Shown: positions 43,530 through 55,418 of the stretch, piece by piece
Numbering within the stretch: position 1 is the first letter of the stretch
Layout of the letters: every line of letters starts with the position of its first letter
Source: Neovahlkampfia damariscottae
Lineage: Eukaryota; Heterolobosea; Selenaionea; Neovahlkampfiida; Neovahlkampfiidae
NCBI GenBank assembly: GCA_016618085.1
Contig: JABLTG010000069.1
Coordinates: 1-64,000, forward strand
Direction: 5' to 3'
Length of the DNA: 64,000 bases
Made by a program: the position numbers and the translations under genes
The notes under the pieces: model-generated
Told to the model about the DNA's origin: nothing
The model's database searches: none
What the model saw: the letters and a program-made list of their open reading frames with translations, nothing else

Positions 43530-45417
43530 ATGAAATCACTCCTATTTATCTTCTTCCTTTTGATCATAAATATGATAAAATCACAAGAAACCACTGAAAT
43601 AGGATGTGTCTTATGGGAAAACTCTTTTGTCAAAATTTATCAACATGTGATTTCCAAATCACAAACAAGCTACATTTTTAGAGCTCACTCAAGGCAGAGG
43701 AATGGATATTTTTCAATTGGAATATTCTCACAACAACATGTTTTTGAAGATTACATTGGAGTAATTGGGTATTTACCAAATAATGTTTTTCAACTAAAAA
43801 ATCACACAGAAAAAGTTTCACAAAAAACTATTTTTGGTGAAACTGTCCAAGATGAAGTATTTAATTCACTTGATGGAACATTCACCTTCGCCTTTTTATT
43901 GAACGCAAGTGATGTAGAGACCAAAAATTACATTGCCTTTTCACAGAACTTTTACGAAACACCAACTGAAAAAAATACAAGCATCTCAATTCCAAAACAT
44001 TCTTCATTTAGTTCATTCAAATATTTTCAATTCAACTCAACAAAATATAATATACCAATTTGTCGATTTGGACTCAATATTTCTGCAAGAATTTCAGCTA
44101 CTCACCCTGCCGCATACATCACAACCATATGTTTTTTGATTTTTGTATTTTTATTGTACATCCAATTCCACAATGATCAACCTTTCAAAAGTAGATTTGT
44201 TGCTCCTTATTTTTCATTTTTTGCAAATTTCGTAAATTTCTTCACTGAAGAGTTATTCTCTCAATTAAATTATGAAACATCAAGTCATATATATTGTATA
44301 ATGACACCGTTTATAGGATATGCTTCTTTACAAGCAGCGTAAATTTTATTTATTTTTGATCTTTTGTAGTTCAACACTTCCTGTCATTTTGTTATTTCGT
44401 TACATGATATTGCTGAAAATACACAACAACAAGATTAATTTAATCAAGAAATTAAAGAAAAAAGCAAGTTTTCATGAAGAAGCAAATGAAGTGAAGTTCA
44501 ATTGGTGGAAAGTAACCACCAACTATATTTTGAAGATGATTTCATCTCCTTGGATTATTTTGATATTTCCAATCATTTGGATATTTGTTTTCTGGTCTTT
44601 TTTATTGATCATTTATGGCGTATTTGATTTTCAATGCACCACTACAAGCTTTGGTTATATGAGATTATTTCATTTTGGTTATTTTGGAATCAATTTTGCT
44701 TTCATGATTGGTTACAGTTTTTATGATGTTCTTTCAAACATTCCATCAATTATACGTTGTAAATGGAAAAATATGTTTTATCAAGATGATCCGTTTTTTT
44801 ACAGGTTGGACATGTATTCAATTTGGTTAATCATTCCTCCAAGTTGTATTTGGGGATTTGCAACACTTCCAAAGTATATTTATGCAATTGTTACTGATTG
44901 GGTCATACTTATTGGATTATGGGTTTCTGGTTGGCAAATGCTTGTCATTACAATTGTGAAGAAAATGATATTCTTTAGAAACAATTTTCGCAAGTCAAAT
45001 GGTGAATCAGGGGAACAAGTAATCGATATCCAGTATTGTATAGATCCTAAAATGGTTGATTTTTTCATCAGATTTTGTGAATCTGAATGGTCAGTCGAGA
45101 ATATTTACTTTAAACTGGATGTTAAAAAATATGAACTTTTGACCTCAAAATCTGAAAGGAAACAATTTTCTGAGATTATTCGACAGAAATACTTAATACC
45201 AGGAGTTTCTGAGTTGGAAATTAATTGCCCAAACAAATACATGTATGCAGTATCTAGACAAATAGATGAAGGAAATTTTCCCGATGATTTATTTCAAGCC
45301 ATTGAATGTATTGTTGACATAAATCTATCAGACACAATATCAAGATTTCAATTTTCATCAACTTACACAAATTATTTAACCAAGCAAGAAAAAAAGAATA
45401 AAGAATTGGGACTATAA
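43530..45417 (+). CDS. DOMON-7TM-RGS receptor 2
   Basis: Exons are 43530..44338 and 44370..45417, with a 31-base intron at the same place as in receptor 1; 618 residues. The signal peptide MKSLLFIFFLLIINMIKSQ precedes the DOMON domain (IGCVLWENSFVKIYQ, FSIGIFSQQHVFED), then seven helices with the conserved loop PFKSRF and KYIYAIVTD. The RGS domain has FIRFCESEWSVENIYFKLD, SELEINCP and VDINLSDTISRFQF. Conservation with receptor 1 is strongest in the IFGET segment of the DOMON part and in the RGS domain, which points to tandem duplication and continued selection. Confidence 0.85.
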
Positions 45418-45743
45418 AGAATAGTAACACTCCAAAACTGCAATCATATACCTTCAAAACTTTCATTATTTAAAACTATTTGATAGAAAAACGAAATCCC
45501 ATTGATTCCAAAAGCATCATCATAATTGGTCAAAAATGAAACTAGTCGATGATCAAAAAAGACCAAATTTGAACAATTAGTAATCAAATGAAACAAGACA
45601 ATGATCACTAAATTTGTTGAACATTTCGTACTTTGAACTAAAGATTTACTTTTCTGGAGTTTTTGATTTGAAAAATGATTCAAAAAAAACATAATAGGTA
45701 ACTTCTGAAATTTTACAAAAGACTTGAATTTTTTTTATTGTTG
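45418..45743. other. Intergenic stretch with an unassigned minus-strand ORF
   Basis: Between receptor 2 and the cyclin-like gene is an 82-codon minus-strand frame, 45692..45444, starting with ATG (LVFFDHRLVSFLTNYDDAFG). It has no recognised family and no clear CCAAT element before it. An ATTGGTC followed by ATG lies at 45524..45538 on the plus strand, but that frame closes after 14 codons unless spliced. Confidence 0.4.
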
Positions 45744-46367
45744 ATGATTTTTCATATTCACAAATCATTGCAACATCCAACATTTTGGATAAATCATCTA
45801 ACAAAGGATTACAACTTTGAAAAATATCAACCAGTTCAAATTGCTTTCTTTCAACAAAAAATATTAGAAATATGGATTTTTAAAATGTGCACATTCATTT
45901 TCAATTCAAATCTATCAATTGAAGATCCAATGGAATTTCTTTCATTGAATTTTATGATGACTGAAAGGGAAATTGCTATTTTTTTGAGGACTTATTTTGA
46001 TAGTGTGATATTCGATCCAACATTGATTATTATTGCTGTTTTTTTATTCAATATTATTTGGGAAAATGGAAAAAAATCAGTTAGGGAATTTAAACTTTTA
46101 TTTTCTGTTTGTATTGTTATTTCAATGAAATTTAATGAAGATTTTTGTTATACAAATGAAACTTTATTTAATGAATTAGGTTTGAAAAATGAATCTTTTT
46201 CATTGAAATCATTCAATAAACTTGAAATTGAAGTGTTGAAATTTTTGGAATTTGATATTTTTATTTCACTAAAGGAATTGACAAATTTTGTTAAATTTTA
46301 TTCTCATGTTTTGACAAACAGTATGGTTCATGAAGTTCATTTGAAAATGGAACTAATAAATTTTTGA
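45744..46367 (+). CDS. Cyclin-like protein (PHO80/P-type cyclin)
   Basis: The first ATG in the frame is at 45744; no intron is needed, giving 207 residues. The cyclin box reads IIIAVFLFNIIWENGKK, then LLFSVCIVISMKFNEDFCYT and FNKLEIEVLKFLEFDIFISL. This matches the KxxED...N...E...FL...DF pattern of PHO80/PCL-like cyclins. Such cyclins activate a CDK of the Pho85/CDK5 type. The N-terminus (residues 1-60) is divergent. No CCAAT element lies close upstream, so an additional 5' exon is possible. Confidence 0.65.
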   Translation: MIFHIHKSLQHPTFWINHLTKDYNFEKYQPVQIAFFQQKILEIWIFKMCTFIFNSNLSIEDPMEFLSLNFMMTEREIAIFLRTYFDSVIFDPTLIIIAVFLFNIIWENGKKSVREFKLLFSVCIVISMKFNEDFCYTNETLFNELGLKNESFSLKSFNKLEIEVLKFLEFDIFISLKELTNFVKFYSHVLTNSMVHEVHLKMELINF

Positions 46368-46442
46368 TTGTCCTTGTATTTAGGATAATTTTACAACTGT
46401 TTAATTCTCCGTTTTTAACAATTTCCGATTGGTCAACTGATA

Positions 46443-48321
46443 ATGTGGAAGAGGTTTTTGCCATTAGTTTTGTTTTTCAGTTTTTTATATCTTGTAGAAC
46501 CAAGAGAAGTTGGATGCATAATCTGGGAAAATACTTTCGTTTCGATTGACAATTCACAGACAGATGGAAATTTTATTTTTACTGTACACTCAAGAGAAAA
46601 TAGAGGTTATATGAGTCTTGGAATATATTCAAAACCAAATTATTTTGATGATTCAATTGCTGTTTTAGCTTATTTACCAAACAAATTTATTCAAATGAAA
46701 AACCACACTTTGCAAGCGTCTAAAAATACTTTTTTTGAAGCTCAATTTACAAACATGTTGTATGACTCGATAGATAAAACTATAACCTTTAAATTTAAAA
46801 TGAATTCATCCGATTTATACAACAAAAATTATTTTGCTTTTTCACATTCAATTGAAAAACCAGTAGAAAAGAATGGAACCATTGTTATACCAAAACACCA
46901 AAAATATAGCAGCTTTAGATATCTACAATTGAATTCTACAAAAAATTTAATTCCAGTTTGTAGATTTGGAACCAATATAGCTGCTAGAGCTGGTGTACTT
47001 CATCCAATCGTTTATGTTGTATTCAATCTGATGTATATCTCAACAGGTCTGATTTACATTTATTTTATGTATGATTATCCTTTCAAAAGCAGATTTGCTG
47101 GCCCATTTTTTGCTTTGGGTGGTCTGTACGTGAACTTGATTGAAGAATTTTTTTTTACCATTTTGACCTATGAACAAAGCAGCAAATATTACTGTCTAAT
47201 GACTGCATATTTCAGTTATAGTTCCATTATATTGACGTAATATGACCAAAAACAACTTTTAAACTTTTGATAGTTTTGCTGTGCCAATGATGATTTTGTT
47301 TCGTTATCTTGTTCTTTTAAGGATTCAAAACAGAAAAAGAAAATATATTGAAGACATAAAGGATAAAAGAATGAGTGTTATGGATTTAGAAGCGATCAAT
47401 ATTTCTCCAACTCGTCATCGTGCATCCATCATGTTCAAATTTTTTTTAAAAGTGCTTTCATCAAGAAGAACAACATTATTATTTCCTGTTATTTGGGTAG
47501 GTTTATTCTTGTGTATTATATTTATAATTCATGCTGCTGGAAATTTTCAATGCCACACTGAAGTTTTTGGTAAAATGAGAATTGTCTATTTTGTTCAAGT
47601 CATTGCAGTCTATGGTTTTTATTTTATTCTTTTAGTAGTTGACCTTATGCTAAATATACCTAATATCTTTCGTTGTAAATGGAAGAAAATTTTTGTTGAA
47701 GATGATCCACATAATCATCGATTGGATATGTATTGGGTTCTTTTGATGGTCATTCCAACTGTTATTTGGGGTGTAGTACCCTTACCAAAAACTATTTATT
47801 CATTTGTTACTGAATTGGTGATGTCTTTTGGATTATGGGTGTCAGGACTGCAAGTTATTCTCATAACCATCATCAAGAAACTTCTATTTTGGTTGAGTAA
47901 ATCAAAATCAAAGAAGCGATCGAAAATGAAAAAGACAAGAACTCTTATTGTTGATATTGATCATGTTTTCAATGATGAAATAGTTGGAGCATTTTTAAAA
48001 TTTGCTGAAGCTGAATGGTCAGAAGAAAACGTATTATTTAAAATTGATGTAAAACGATATAAAAAAGGAAATCAAGAGGAAAGGGAAAAATTTAGTGAGA
48101 TAATTAGAAACAAGTATCTGATACCCAGAGTTTCAGAATTAGAAATTAATGCACCAACAAAATTTTTGAACATTGTTTGTCAACAGATTGATCAAAAGAT
48201 TTTTGAACGTGATTTATTTCAACCTTTAGAGGACATTGTAGATGTCAATATTGTTGATATCATTTCCAGATTTGCATTTTCTTCGCAATATTACAATTTA
48301 TTGGATGAATTGGAAAAATAA
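46443..48321 (+). CDS. DOMON-7TM-RGS receptor 3
   Basis: Exons are 46443..47236 and 47274..48321, with a 37-base intron at the family position; 613 residues. It has a signal peptide (MWKRFLPLVLFFSFLYLVEP), a DOMON domain (VGCIIWENTFVSID, YMSLGIYSKPNYFDDS), seven helices with PFKSRFAGPFFALGG, and an RGS domain with FLKFAEAEWSEENVLFKID and VDVNIVDIISRFAFS. It is the most divergent copy in the RGS region: FCESEW is FAEAEW and NLxDT is NIVDI, so G-alpha preference may differ. An ATTGGTC lies about 10 bases before the ATG. Confidence 0.85.
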
Positions 48322-48366
48322 AGAAGATAATAAGAGAAACTCGCAATTGAAAATAAAGTAGTTTAT

Positions 48367-50494
48367 TTACCAAGTTGAAAAGGAGAAATTATTTCCATTG
48401 AGATATCCATAATGAGTTTTTCCATCTGAAGAAACATAAAAGAATTCAGCTGCCTTTCTTGATGGTTGATAAATAGCGTCAAGAGTTGATACACAATCAA
48501 CTTGATGTCCAATTGAATTCCATGCAGAATTTTGAACAAAATAATGTTGAATGCCAAATTTGGTTACATAAAGAACTTCAGTGTGTTGAGTGGTATCATT
48601 GAAAATAGTAGTAACATCACCAATAATTTCAGGTTTGAATAAATTCTTAGAACATCTCCACATTTGATCAACATAATAATAAATGAGATCGCCTTTAGAA
48701 GCATAAAAGATACCAGTGTGATTTCTTTGTTTTTCAAAAACAATTGAAATTGCACCAGTACAAGGTTCTACAAAAGTAGTTGCGTCTTTTGTCCATTGTT
48801 GTCCATTGAAATAGTTATATTGAAGTTGACCATTACTATCATAAACAAAAGCAGATGAATTTCTTTGTGGTTCATAAACAGCTGCAAGATCACCTGTACA
48901 AGGTGCATCACCGAAACAGTAGTATTGCCAAGCACCATTTTCAACATAGAAATAATGAATTTTTGCATCTTCACCAACAAAGAAACATGCAGAATGTGTT
49001 CTATGAGTTTCAAAAACAGTGCAAATTCTACCACCAACTTTTCCTCCTTTTTGATAACAGTCAGAAGTTGCCCATGATGAACCATTGAAATAAGTGTATT
49101 TGAGATAACCATCTTGTCCTTTGTAAAAGAAAGCTGCGTGACTTCTTTGTGGTTCATAAACTGATGAAACATCTCCATAAATATTTTTCGCAAGAATTTC
49201 ATCACCCCATTGACCTGAATGTACGTATTTGTGAATTAAATTTCCATTGAGAGTGAAGTAAATACCAGCATGAGCTCTTTGAGCTTCCCAAACAACTGAA
49301 ATTGCACCATTACCAATCCAATTTGAAATAGCTTGTGAATTTGTTCTTGAAAAAGTGTTAAAAAAATATTTCACTTTACGATTGTTGTTGTTGAATATAA
49401 CCACCATATTGTTGTTGTTGTTGATTTTGTTGTTGTTGAATACCTCCTGTGTAATTATTGAATCCTTGGTTTTGTTGAATACCTCCTGAATAATTATTGA
49501 AACCTTGATTTTGTTGTTGAATACCTCCAGAGAAACTATTGAAACCTTGATCAATAATACCACCTGAAAAGTTATTGAAACCTTGATTTTGTTGATTGTT
49601 ATAACCTTGTTGTTGGTTATTATAACCTTGATTTTGTTGATTGTTAAATTCTTGATTCATCATCATTCCACCTGAGTAATTGTTATTAAAACTACCTTGT
49701 TGTTGTGAAAATTGATTTTGTTGTTGAAAATCACCTGAATATTGATTTTCTGGAAATCCAATTTTTGTAATTTCCAAGTGAAGTTGACCTCCTTTTTCCA
49801 AATTCAAATCAACTTTGCTTATTTTTTGATTTAAAGCACTTAATGTTAAAATAGCTTTTCCAAGTAAATCATCACGACCAAAATCATTATCATATACTTG
49901 AAACATAACTGGATCATCAACACTATCTGATTCTAAAACAAAAAATTCTCTCCAGTTTGGATTTAAACTATTCTTGATTGTTTTTGTTTTAACTTTTTGT
50001 TTTCCATAGACAATAATAACATATGGATCTGCTTTTCCATTGAGGTCTGTTGATTTAAGGTTTGTTGCGTTGAGAACATTGATGTGAATTGTTGGATCAA
50101 GACTTAAGACAACATGGAGTTTAGCAACAGCTCCTTTCTTTTCTGGGTAAGGTAACCAAAGATCATTTGAACCATGTTTAAGGTCTGAGATGTAAAATTG
50201 AACTTTTCCAATTAAGTCATTTTTTGAAAGACCGTCACTATCGTACACTTAAAGGTTAACTTTTTTTTTTTTTTTACTAGCAAAAACAAGTCTTTCATCA
50301 AGTTTTTCATATGGAAATTCAAATTTTTCGTCCCAAATTGGATGAACAGCGTTGTTTTTAACTTTTGTTCTTCTGAATTTTCCAGCAACTTCAATTTCAA
50401 TCATAACATCTGATTTTCCACCGAAAGTATCCATTTTTGGTACGTCATCAGCTTCTACTACATGAATTCTAACTTTTCCGAGATTTGATGTCAT
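48367..50494 (-). CDS. C2-C2-QN-rich-beta-propeller lectin-like protein
   Basis: Exons are 50494..50278, 50247..49380 and 49345..48367, with introns of 30 and 34 bases; 687 residues. C2A (VRIHVVEADDVPKMDTFGG) and C2B (IHINVLNATNLKSTDLNGKA, VYDNDFGRDDLLG) have aspartates for Ca2+ binding. A repeat region of the type QGFNNYSGGIQQ follows. The last 325 residues hold seven blades of about 46 residues with the pattern VWEAQRAHAGIYF, VYEPQRSHAAFFY, VFETHRTHSACFF. This resembles PLL- or AAL-type sugar-binding propellers. No signal peptide is present, so it is probably cytosolic and may join membranes to glycans after damage or uptake. That role is inferred. Confidence 0.85.
49385..49735 (-). repeat. 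Degenerate Q/N/G-rich coding repeat
   Basis: Repeats of about 12-15 codons with the core QGFNNYSGGIQQ alternate with QQNQGYNN units in the linker of the C2-propeller protein. Many near-identical copies suggest slippage or unequal exchange. Confidence 0.75.
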
Positions 50495-50660
50495 TTCTTT
50501 TTTTTTATCCGTTGATTTTGTGCACAACCGATATGATTTGTTGGTTTTATAGAACATTCCAAAAGAAAATCCAAAAAAAAGTGTAGAATCTTGAAAAAAC
50601 AAATCTCTGTTTTCTCCAAAAAACAAAAAAATCATGATCTCTACTTTTGAGATCATTCCT

Positions 50661-50665
50661 ATTGG
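50661..50665. promoter_or_regulatory. ATTGG element in divergent promoter of C2-lectin and receptor 4
   Basis: The ATTGGAC lies 23 bases before the receptor 4 ATG (50688) and 166 bases from the minus-strand ATG (50494). The whole intergenic region is 193 bases. Confidence 0.5.
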
Positions 50666-50687
50666 ACAAAGTTCCAAAGTTGTTTTG

Positions 50688-52561
50688 ATGAAACAGTTGC
50701 TTCTTGTGTTATTATTTTTTTCCAACTTTTTTGGAGGTTGTTGCCAACTTCAAGAAATTGGATGTCTTTTATGGGACGAAACATTTCTCAGAATCCATAA
50801 AAACATCAAGCACTCGTCACAAGATGAATATATTTTCACTGTTCACACAAGACAATGGAACGGATACATAGGTGTTGGTATATTTTCAAAACCAAATTTT
50901 TTTGATGATTCCACTTCTATTATTGCTTATTTACCAAATAATTTTATACAATTAAAAAACCACACCAAACAAATGAAAAAAAAAACAATTTTTGGAGAAA
51001 GCTTTCAAGGAAAATATGATACTTTAGATGGAACATATACATTCGGGTTTATCATGAATTCAAGTGATTTAATTGGAAAAAACTATTTTGCTTTTTCAAA
51101 AAATGAAAACTCAAATCCATTGACAATAAATGGGAGTATTATCATTCCAAAACATTATACATTCAGTAAATATTATCATTTACAATTGAATTCAACAAAT
51201 AATCTAAAAGCCCTTTGCAGAGAAGGACTTAACATTGCTGCAAGAATAACAGCATTTCATCCTGCAATATTCTTAGTTGCTTTTGTTATTCATGTGCTAA
51301 TAGCTTTATTATATCTGACATTTATGAATCATCAACCTTTCAAAAGTCGTTTTTTTGGACCATACATAGCTTTGTCAGCTGTACACATTAATTTAATCAT
51401 GGAATTTATTTTGACAATTAGAAGTTATGAAGCATCAGCACTCAATTATTGTATTGATTCTATTTTATTCTCATATGGACCTTTACAAGCAGCGTAAGTT
51501 GTTCAAATTCAAAATTCATTCTTTTCAGATGTTCCACACCTGTAGCATTGATATTTCGTTATATTGTTCTTTTGAAGATACATAATAACAAAAGAAAGTT
51601 TATTAAACTTCTAAGAATGAAATCTAGTCGTGATACTGAAAATATGAAGAGAAAAGATAAACGCACTATTTTTCGAAAGAGATTTTTATCAACTATTTCC
51701 TCTCCTTGGACAATTGTTTTGGTTCCAATTATTTGGACAGGAATATACTTGATTTTTTCTTTTTCAGTTTATGCTGGTTTCAATTTTCAATGTAGTACTG
51801 ACACTTTTATCATTCTGCGATTCATTTTTATTGGGATGTTTGGTTTCTGTATTTTAGTGATTGCATCGCTTATATTGTTTGATTTCTTAACCAATATTCG
51901 ATATATTGTCGTTTGTAAATGGAAGAAGATATTCTTTGAAGATGATCCCTTCAACTTTAGATTAGATATGATTGCAATGATTTGTCTTACACCCCCATTG
52001 ATTGTATGGTCATTAGTTACATTGCCCAAAATCATTTATGCAATTTTCACTGATATATTGATGTATTTATCAATATGGTCTGTAGGATTCCAGGCTTTGT
52101 TGATTACAATGTTAAACTCTTTCTTGCTGATGTTTCGAAAAAGTAAATCAAAAGAGAAAAATATAAAATATATACATCAAATATTGGAGCCAGGAATAGT
52201 TGATGTCTTTGTAGAATTTTGTGAATCTGAATGGTCTCTCGAAAATATTCTGTTTAAATTGGATGTTATCAAATACAAAAATTCAAAATCAAAGTCAGAA
52301 AGAAAACAGATCAGTTTAATGATTTTGAACAAATATTTGATATCAAATATGTCAGAATTGGAGATTAATGCGACAAATGAAAAAATGGTTGCTGTTGGAA
52401 AATTGATTGAAAATGAAGAATTGGATGATGAACTTTTCCAAGGCTTGGAATCAATTGTCAATGTCAATTTAGCAGACACAATTTCAAGATTTCAATTTTC
52501 ATATATGTATGAATCCTATTTGAAATCAATCAAAAAAAAAGAAAAATCTTTGGGACTTTAA
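50688..52561 (+). CDS. DOMON-7TM-RGS receptor 4
   Basis: Exons are 50688..51493 and 51529..52561, with a 35-base intron at the family position; 612 residues. The start is the ATG of MKQLLLVLLFFSNFFGG, a signal peptide; the frame is open further upstream but lacks sense there. The DOMON domain has IGCLLWDETFLRIH and YIGVGIFSKPNFFDDS; the helical part has PFKSRFFGPYIALSA. The RGS domain has FVEFCESEWSLENILFKLD, MSELEINAT and VNVNLADTISRFQF. It is the last member of the cluster and is most like receptors 1 and 2. Confidence 0.85.
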
Positions 52562-53735
52562 TATTCAAACTTGAAGTTAAGATTGAAATATTTTTGACAT
52601 TTCATAACATTTGGAATATCTATTTTGTTGATCAAATCACTAAAGAATTCTTTGTCCAATTGTAAAAAATATTTTGTCAATCGTTTATCTTTTTTGTATA
52701 CTTTTTCAAAAATCTCTGCATCCATTTGGTCTTCCAAATTTAAAATAAGGAAAACGTTCAACACCATGCAATAGAATTTCTTTTTTTAGTGATAAACACC
52801 TACAATACACCATGAAAAATGGTGGAAAAATTTCAATCAATTTTTTAACTTCTTCCACAGTGAAATTATAAATTTCGAATTGATAGTTACCAATAACGAA
52901 AATGTATTACGGATTTTCCTCTAACAACTCAAAAAATCTTGGTTTTAGTAGTTCTGATGCTTCATCAACAAGAGGAAAAACCTCTTCAAATTCATCATAT
53001 TCAAAGTCATCTTCATCATAGTCATCTTCAGTGTATATTGACAATATTTGAGAATATTCTTCATCTGATTCATCATTTTCGTGTAGATCGACCCAAATAT
53101 TACGAAAAGCTTCTTTGAATGAAAAATCATTTGATGTATTGGTTTCAACGTTTGATATTGATCCCCTTCTTGAAAATAAAAATATAACTGGAGCAATTGC
53201 ATCATACATTGTCCAATAGAGGAAGGTAAAAATTCTGTGATGATACGTTTTAAAATTGAAAAATGCACTGAGTGAACGTTCACATTTGTGAAATGATCAA
53301 GAATCCCTTTGGCTATATCTTTAGATAATGTATCATCCAAAAAGTGCCCACATCCAATAAACACAAACATTTCTCAAAATGAACAAGATGAAAATAACAA
53401 ACTGCTTTAGTTTAAAAACTAAATCATTGTCAAAATGTTTTAACCAATTATCACATAATTTGATGGATCTGTGATGGACTGCATGTTCAAATAGTTCAAA
53501 CTCTCCTAACATGGTAAAATAAACTTTTAGAAAATAGTCATCTCGGTATTTTTTGAATGTTTTTTTAACTCTTCAGAAAATTCAATTAATTGTTCAAAAT
53601 TGAATTCTTCAACTTTTTCGATTTTTTGTTTTTTTAAAGATAATTGGTTCAATTGTTCAAAGTTTGTTCCTCTTCTTCAATAATCTCCAGTAACTTTCGT
53701 TTTATGTTCTGTTGATAAGGAACCTCTTCTTCCAT
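52558..53735 (-). pseudogene. Broken gene of unknown family
   Basis: From an ATG at 53735 (MEEEVPYQQNIKRKLLEII), about 30 bases after an ATTGGTC, protein-like frames continue to 52558. Examples are FELFEHAVHHRSIKLCDNW, DDTLSKDIAKGILDHFTNVN, EEVFPLVDEASELLKPRFF and DAEIFEKVYKKDKRLTKYF. They are separated by frame shifts near 53670 and 53205 and an in-frame TAA at about 52909 that would be CAA if read through (NP-x-YIFVIGNYQFEIY). One normal intron (about 31 bases, near 52785) is still usable. No family is recognised. Several breaks make decay likely. Confidence 0.5.
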
Positions 53736-53889
53736 CACACGTTGATCTGTTGGTCGAAATTGACCAATGAAACTCTTGAATTTCTTTTGTTGAAAAATAA
53801 ATAAAATTGAAGAATTGAGAGAAAATTTTCATTTTTTCCTGTTTGGTAGTTTTTAAAGTCATTTCATTGGTTCACGTCATATAAAACAA

Positions 53890-55334
53890 ATGGCAACTGA
53901 ATTGACAGTACAAAAGTGCGCTGTTACCAAACAGATCCTAGAAAACAAGTATGCTGAAAAAAAATTAGAACAAATGGCAAAAATTAGATTGAGTCAAAAA
54001 CAAGTTGAAGAAACTTCTTATCAATCCATGATTAAACAAAGAAGATTTGTCAAAGAATACACAAAAGTAGCAACAATTGGAAGAGGAGCTTTTGGTGAAG
54101 TACGTTTAGTTAAAGACAAAACTGGAAAAGTCTTTGCGATGAAAATCATGAAAAAAGCAGAAATGTTAAAAAAACAACAAATTGGTAAAAAAAAAAAAAA
54201 AAATTAAAAAAAAAATAAAGCACACGTTCGTTCAGAAAGAGATATTCTTTCTTTATCACAAGACAATCCATGGGTAAAAAAGAAAAAGAAAATAATTCCA
54301 ACTTTTTTTACAGATGGTTCAATTAGAATGCTCTTTTCAAGATGACAAAAATTTATATTTAGTAATGGATTATATGCCAGGTGGTGATATGATGACATGG
54401 CTTATTAAGAAAGAATTCTTTTCTGAAGAAGAAGCAAGATTTTATTTAGCCGAAATTGTATTGGCTGTTCATTCCATTCATCAATTAGATTATGTTCATA
54501 GGTAATAACTACAAGAAAACTAACCACTTTTCTAAAGAGATTTGAAACCTGATAATATTTTATTAACAGGGGACGGTCATATTAAATTATCAGATTTTGG
54601 ATTATCAAAACCTTATTCATCACAAGAACCTGATGAAGATGTTGAAAATTTATTGAAAATTGCTTCAGAATCAAAGATTGATACTAAAAAAACAAGAAAA
54701 TCAAAAACAAAAAAAGAAAGAGAAAAAATGTGGGAAATTGTTGGTTCAAATGGTTATATCGCTCCTGAAGTATTATTAAAACAAGGCTACGATCATACTT
54801 GTGATTGGTGGTCTGTAGGTTGTATCATGTTTGAAATGATTTGTGGATGTAAAATTTTAACCAATGATTTTTAATCGTCCTTTCATAGATGCCCCATTTA
54901 CAGATGTAAATAATGATCCACTTCAAACTTCTTTAAATATTGTAAAATGGAAAGAATATCTTGAATTCCCAGATGACATTGAAATCTCTGACACAGCAAT
55001 GGATTTAATTCAAAAATTTTTATGTGGACCAAATGAAAGAATAAAAAAATTGAAAGATATCAAAAAGCATCCATTTTTCAAAGGAATTAACTGGGATCAT
55101 ATTCAATCAGCTCAAGCTCCTTTTATTCCAAATTTGAGAGATGAGTTTGATCATTCATATTTTGATGAATTTGAAGATGATGATGATATTGATAAAGAAA
55201 TTTCAACAGAAAATAAACAACACAGAAATTTATTTGCTGATGAAAATCGTGTCTTTTTTCAATTTACATTCAATAAAACTGACACAAAAAAGAAACCTGC
55301 AAAAAATCTTCACCAAATCTTTTCAGATGAATAA
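53890..55334 (+). CDS. NDR/LATS-type AGC protein kinase
   Basis: Five exons (53890..54184, 54221..54273, 54314..54501, 54538..54848, 54889..55334) with introns of 36-40 bases give 430 residues. The N-terminal helix (QVEETSYQSMIKQRRFVKEY) fits the Mob-binding region. The kinase has the glycine loop IGRGAFGEVRLVKD, VFAMKIMKK, HRDLKPDNILL and DFGLSKPY. A long insert before APEVLLKQGYDHTCDWWSVG is the hallmark of NDR kinases. The C-terminal hydrophobic motif is less clear (NRVFFQFTFNKT). Such kinases control cell polarity, growth and mitotic exit downstream of Mob and Ste20/Hippo kinases. Confidence 0.92.
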
Positions 55335-55410
55335 ATTATTTTTTAACTCAAATTCAAAAAAAATACTTAATAAGGGCGATTTTCCTTGATTATTGAGAAA
55401 AATAATTGAT

Positions 55411-55417
55411 CCAATCA
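55411..55417. promoter_or_regulatory. CCAATCA element one base before a start codon
   Basis: The sequence is CCAATCAAATG, leaving one base between the element and the ATG at 55419. If this start is used, transcription must begin within or just before the element. Confidence 0.55.
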
Positions 55418-55418
55418 A

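Noticed and set aside
52907-53370. Two overlapping minus-strand frames as separate small genes
   Set aside because: They continue one another across a frame shift and belong to the broken gene 52558..53735.
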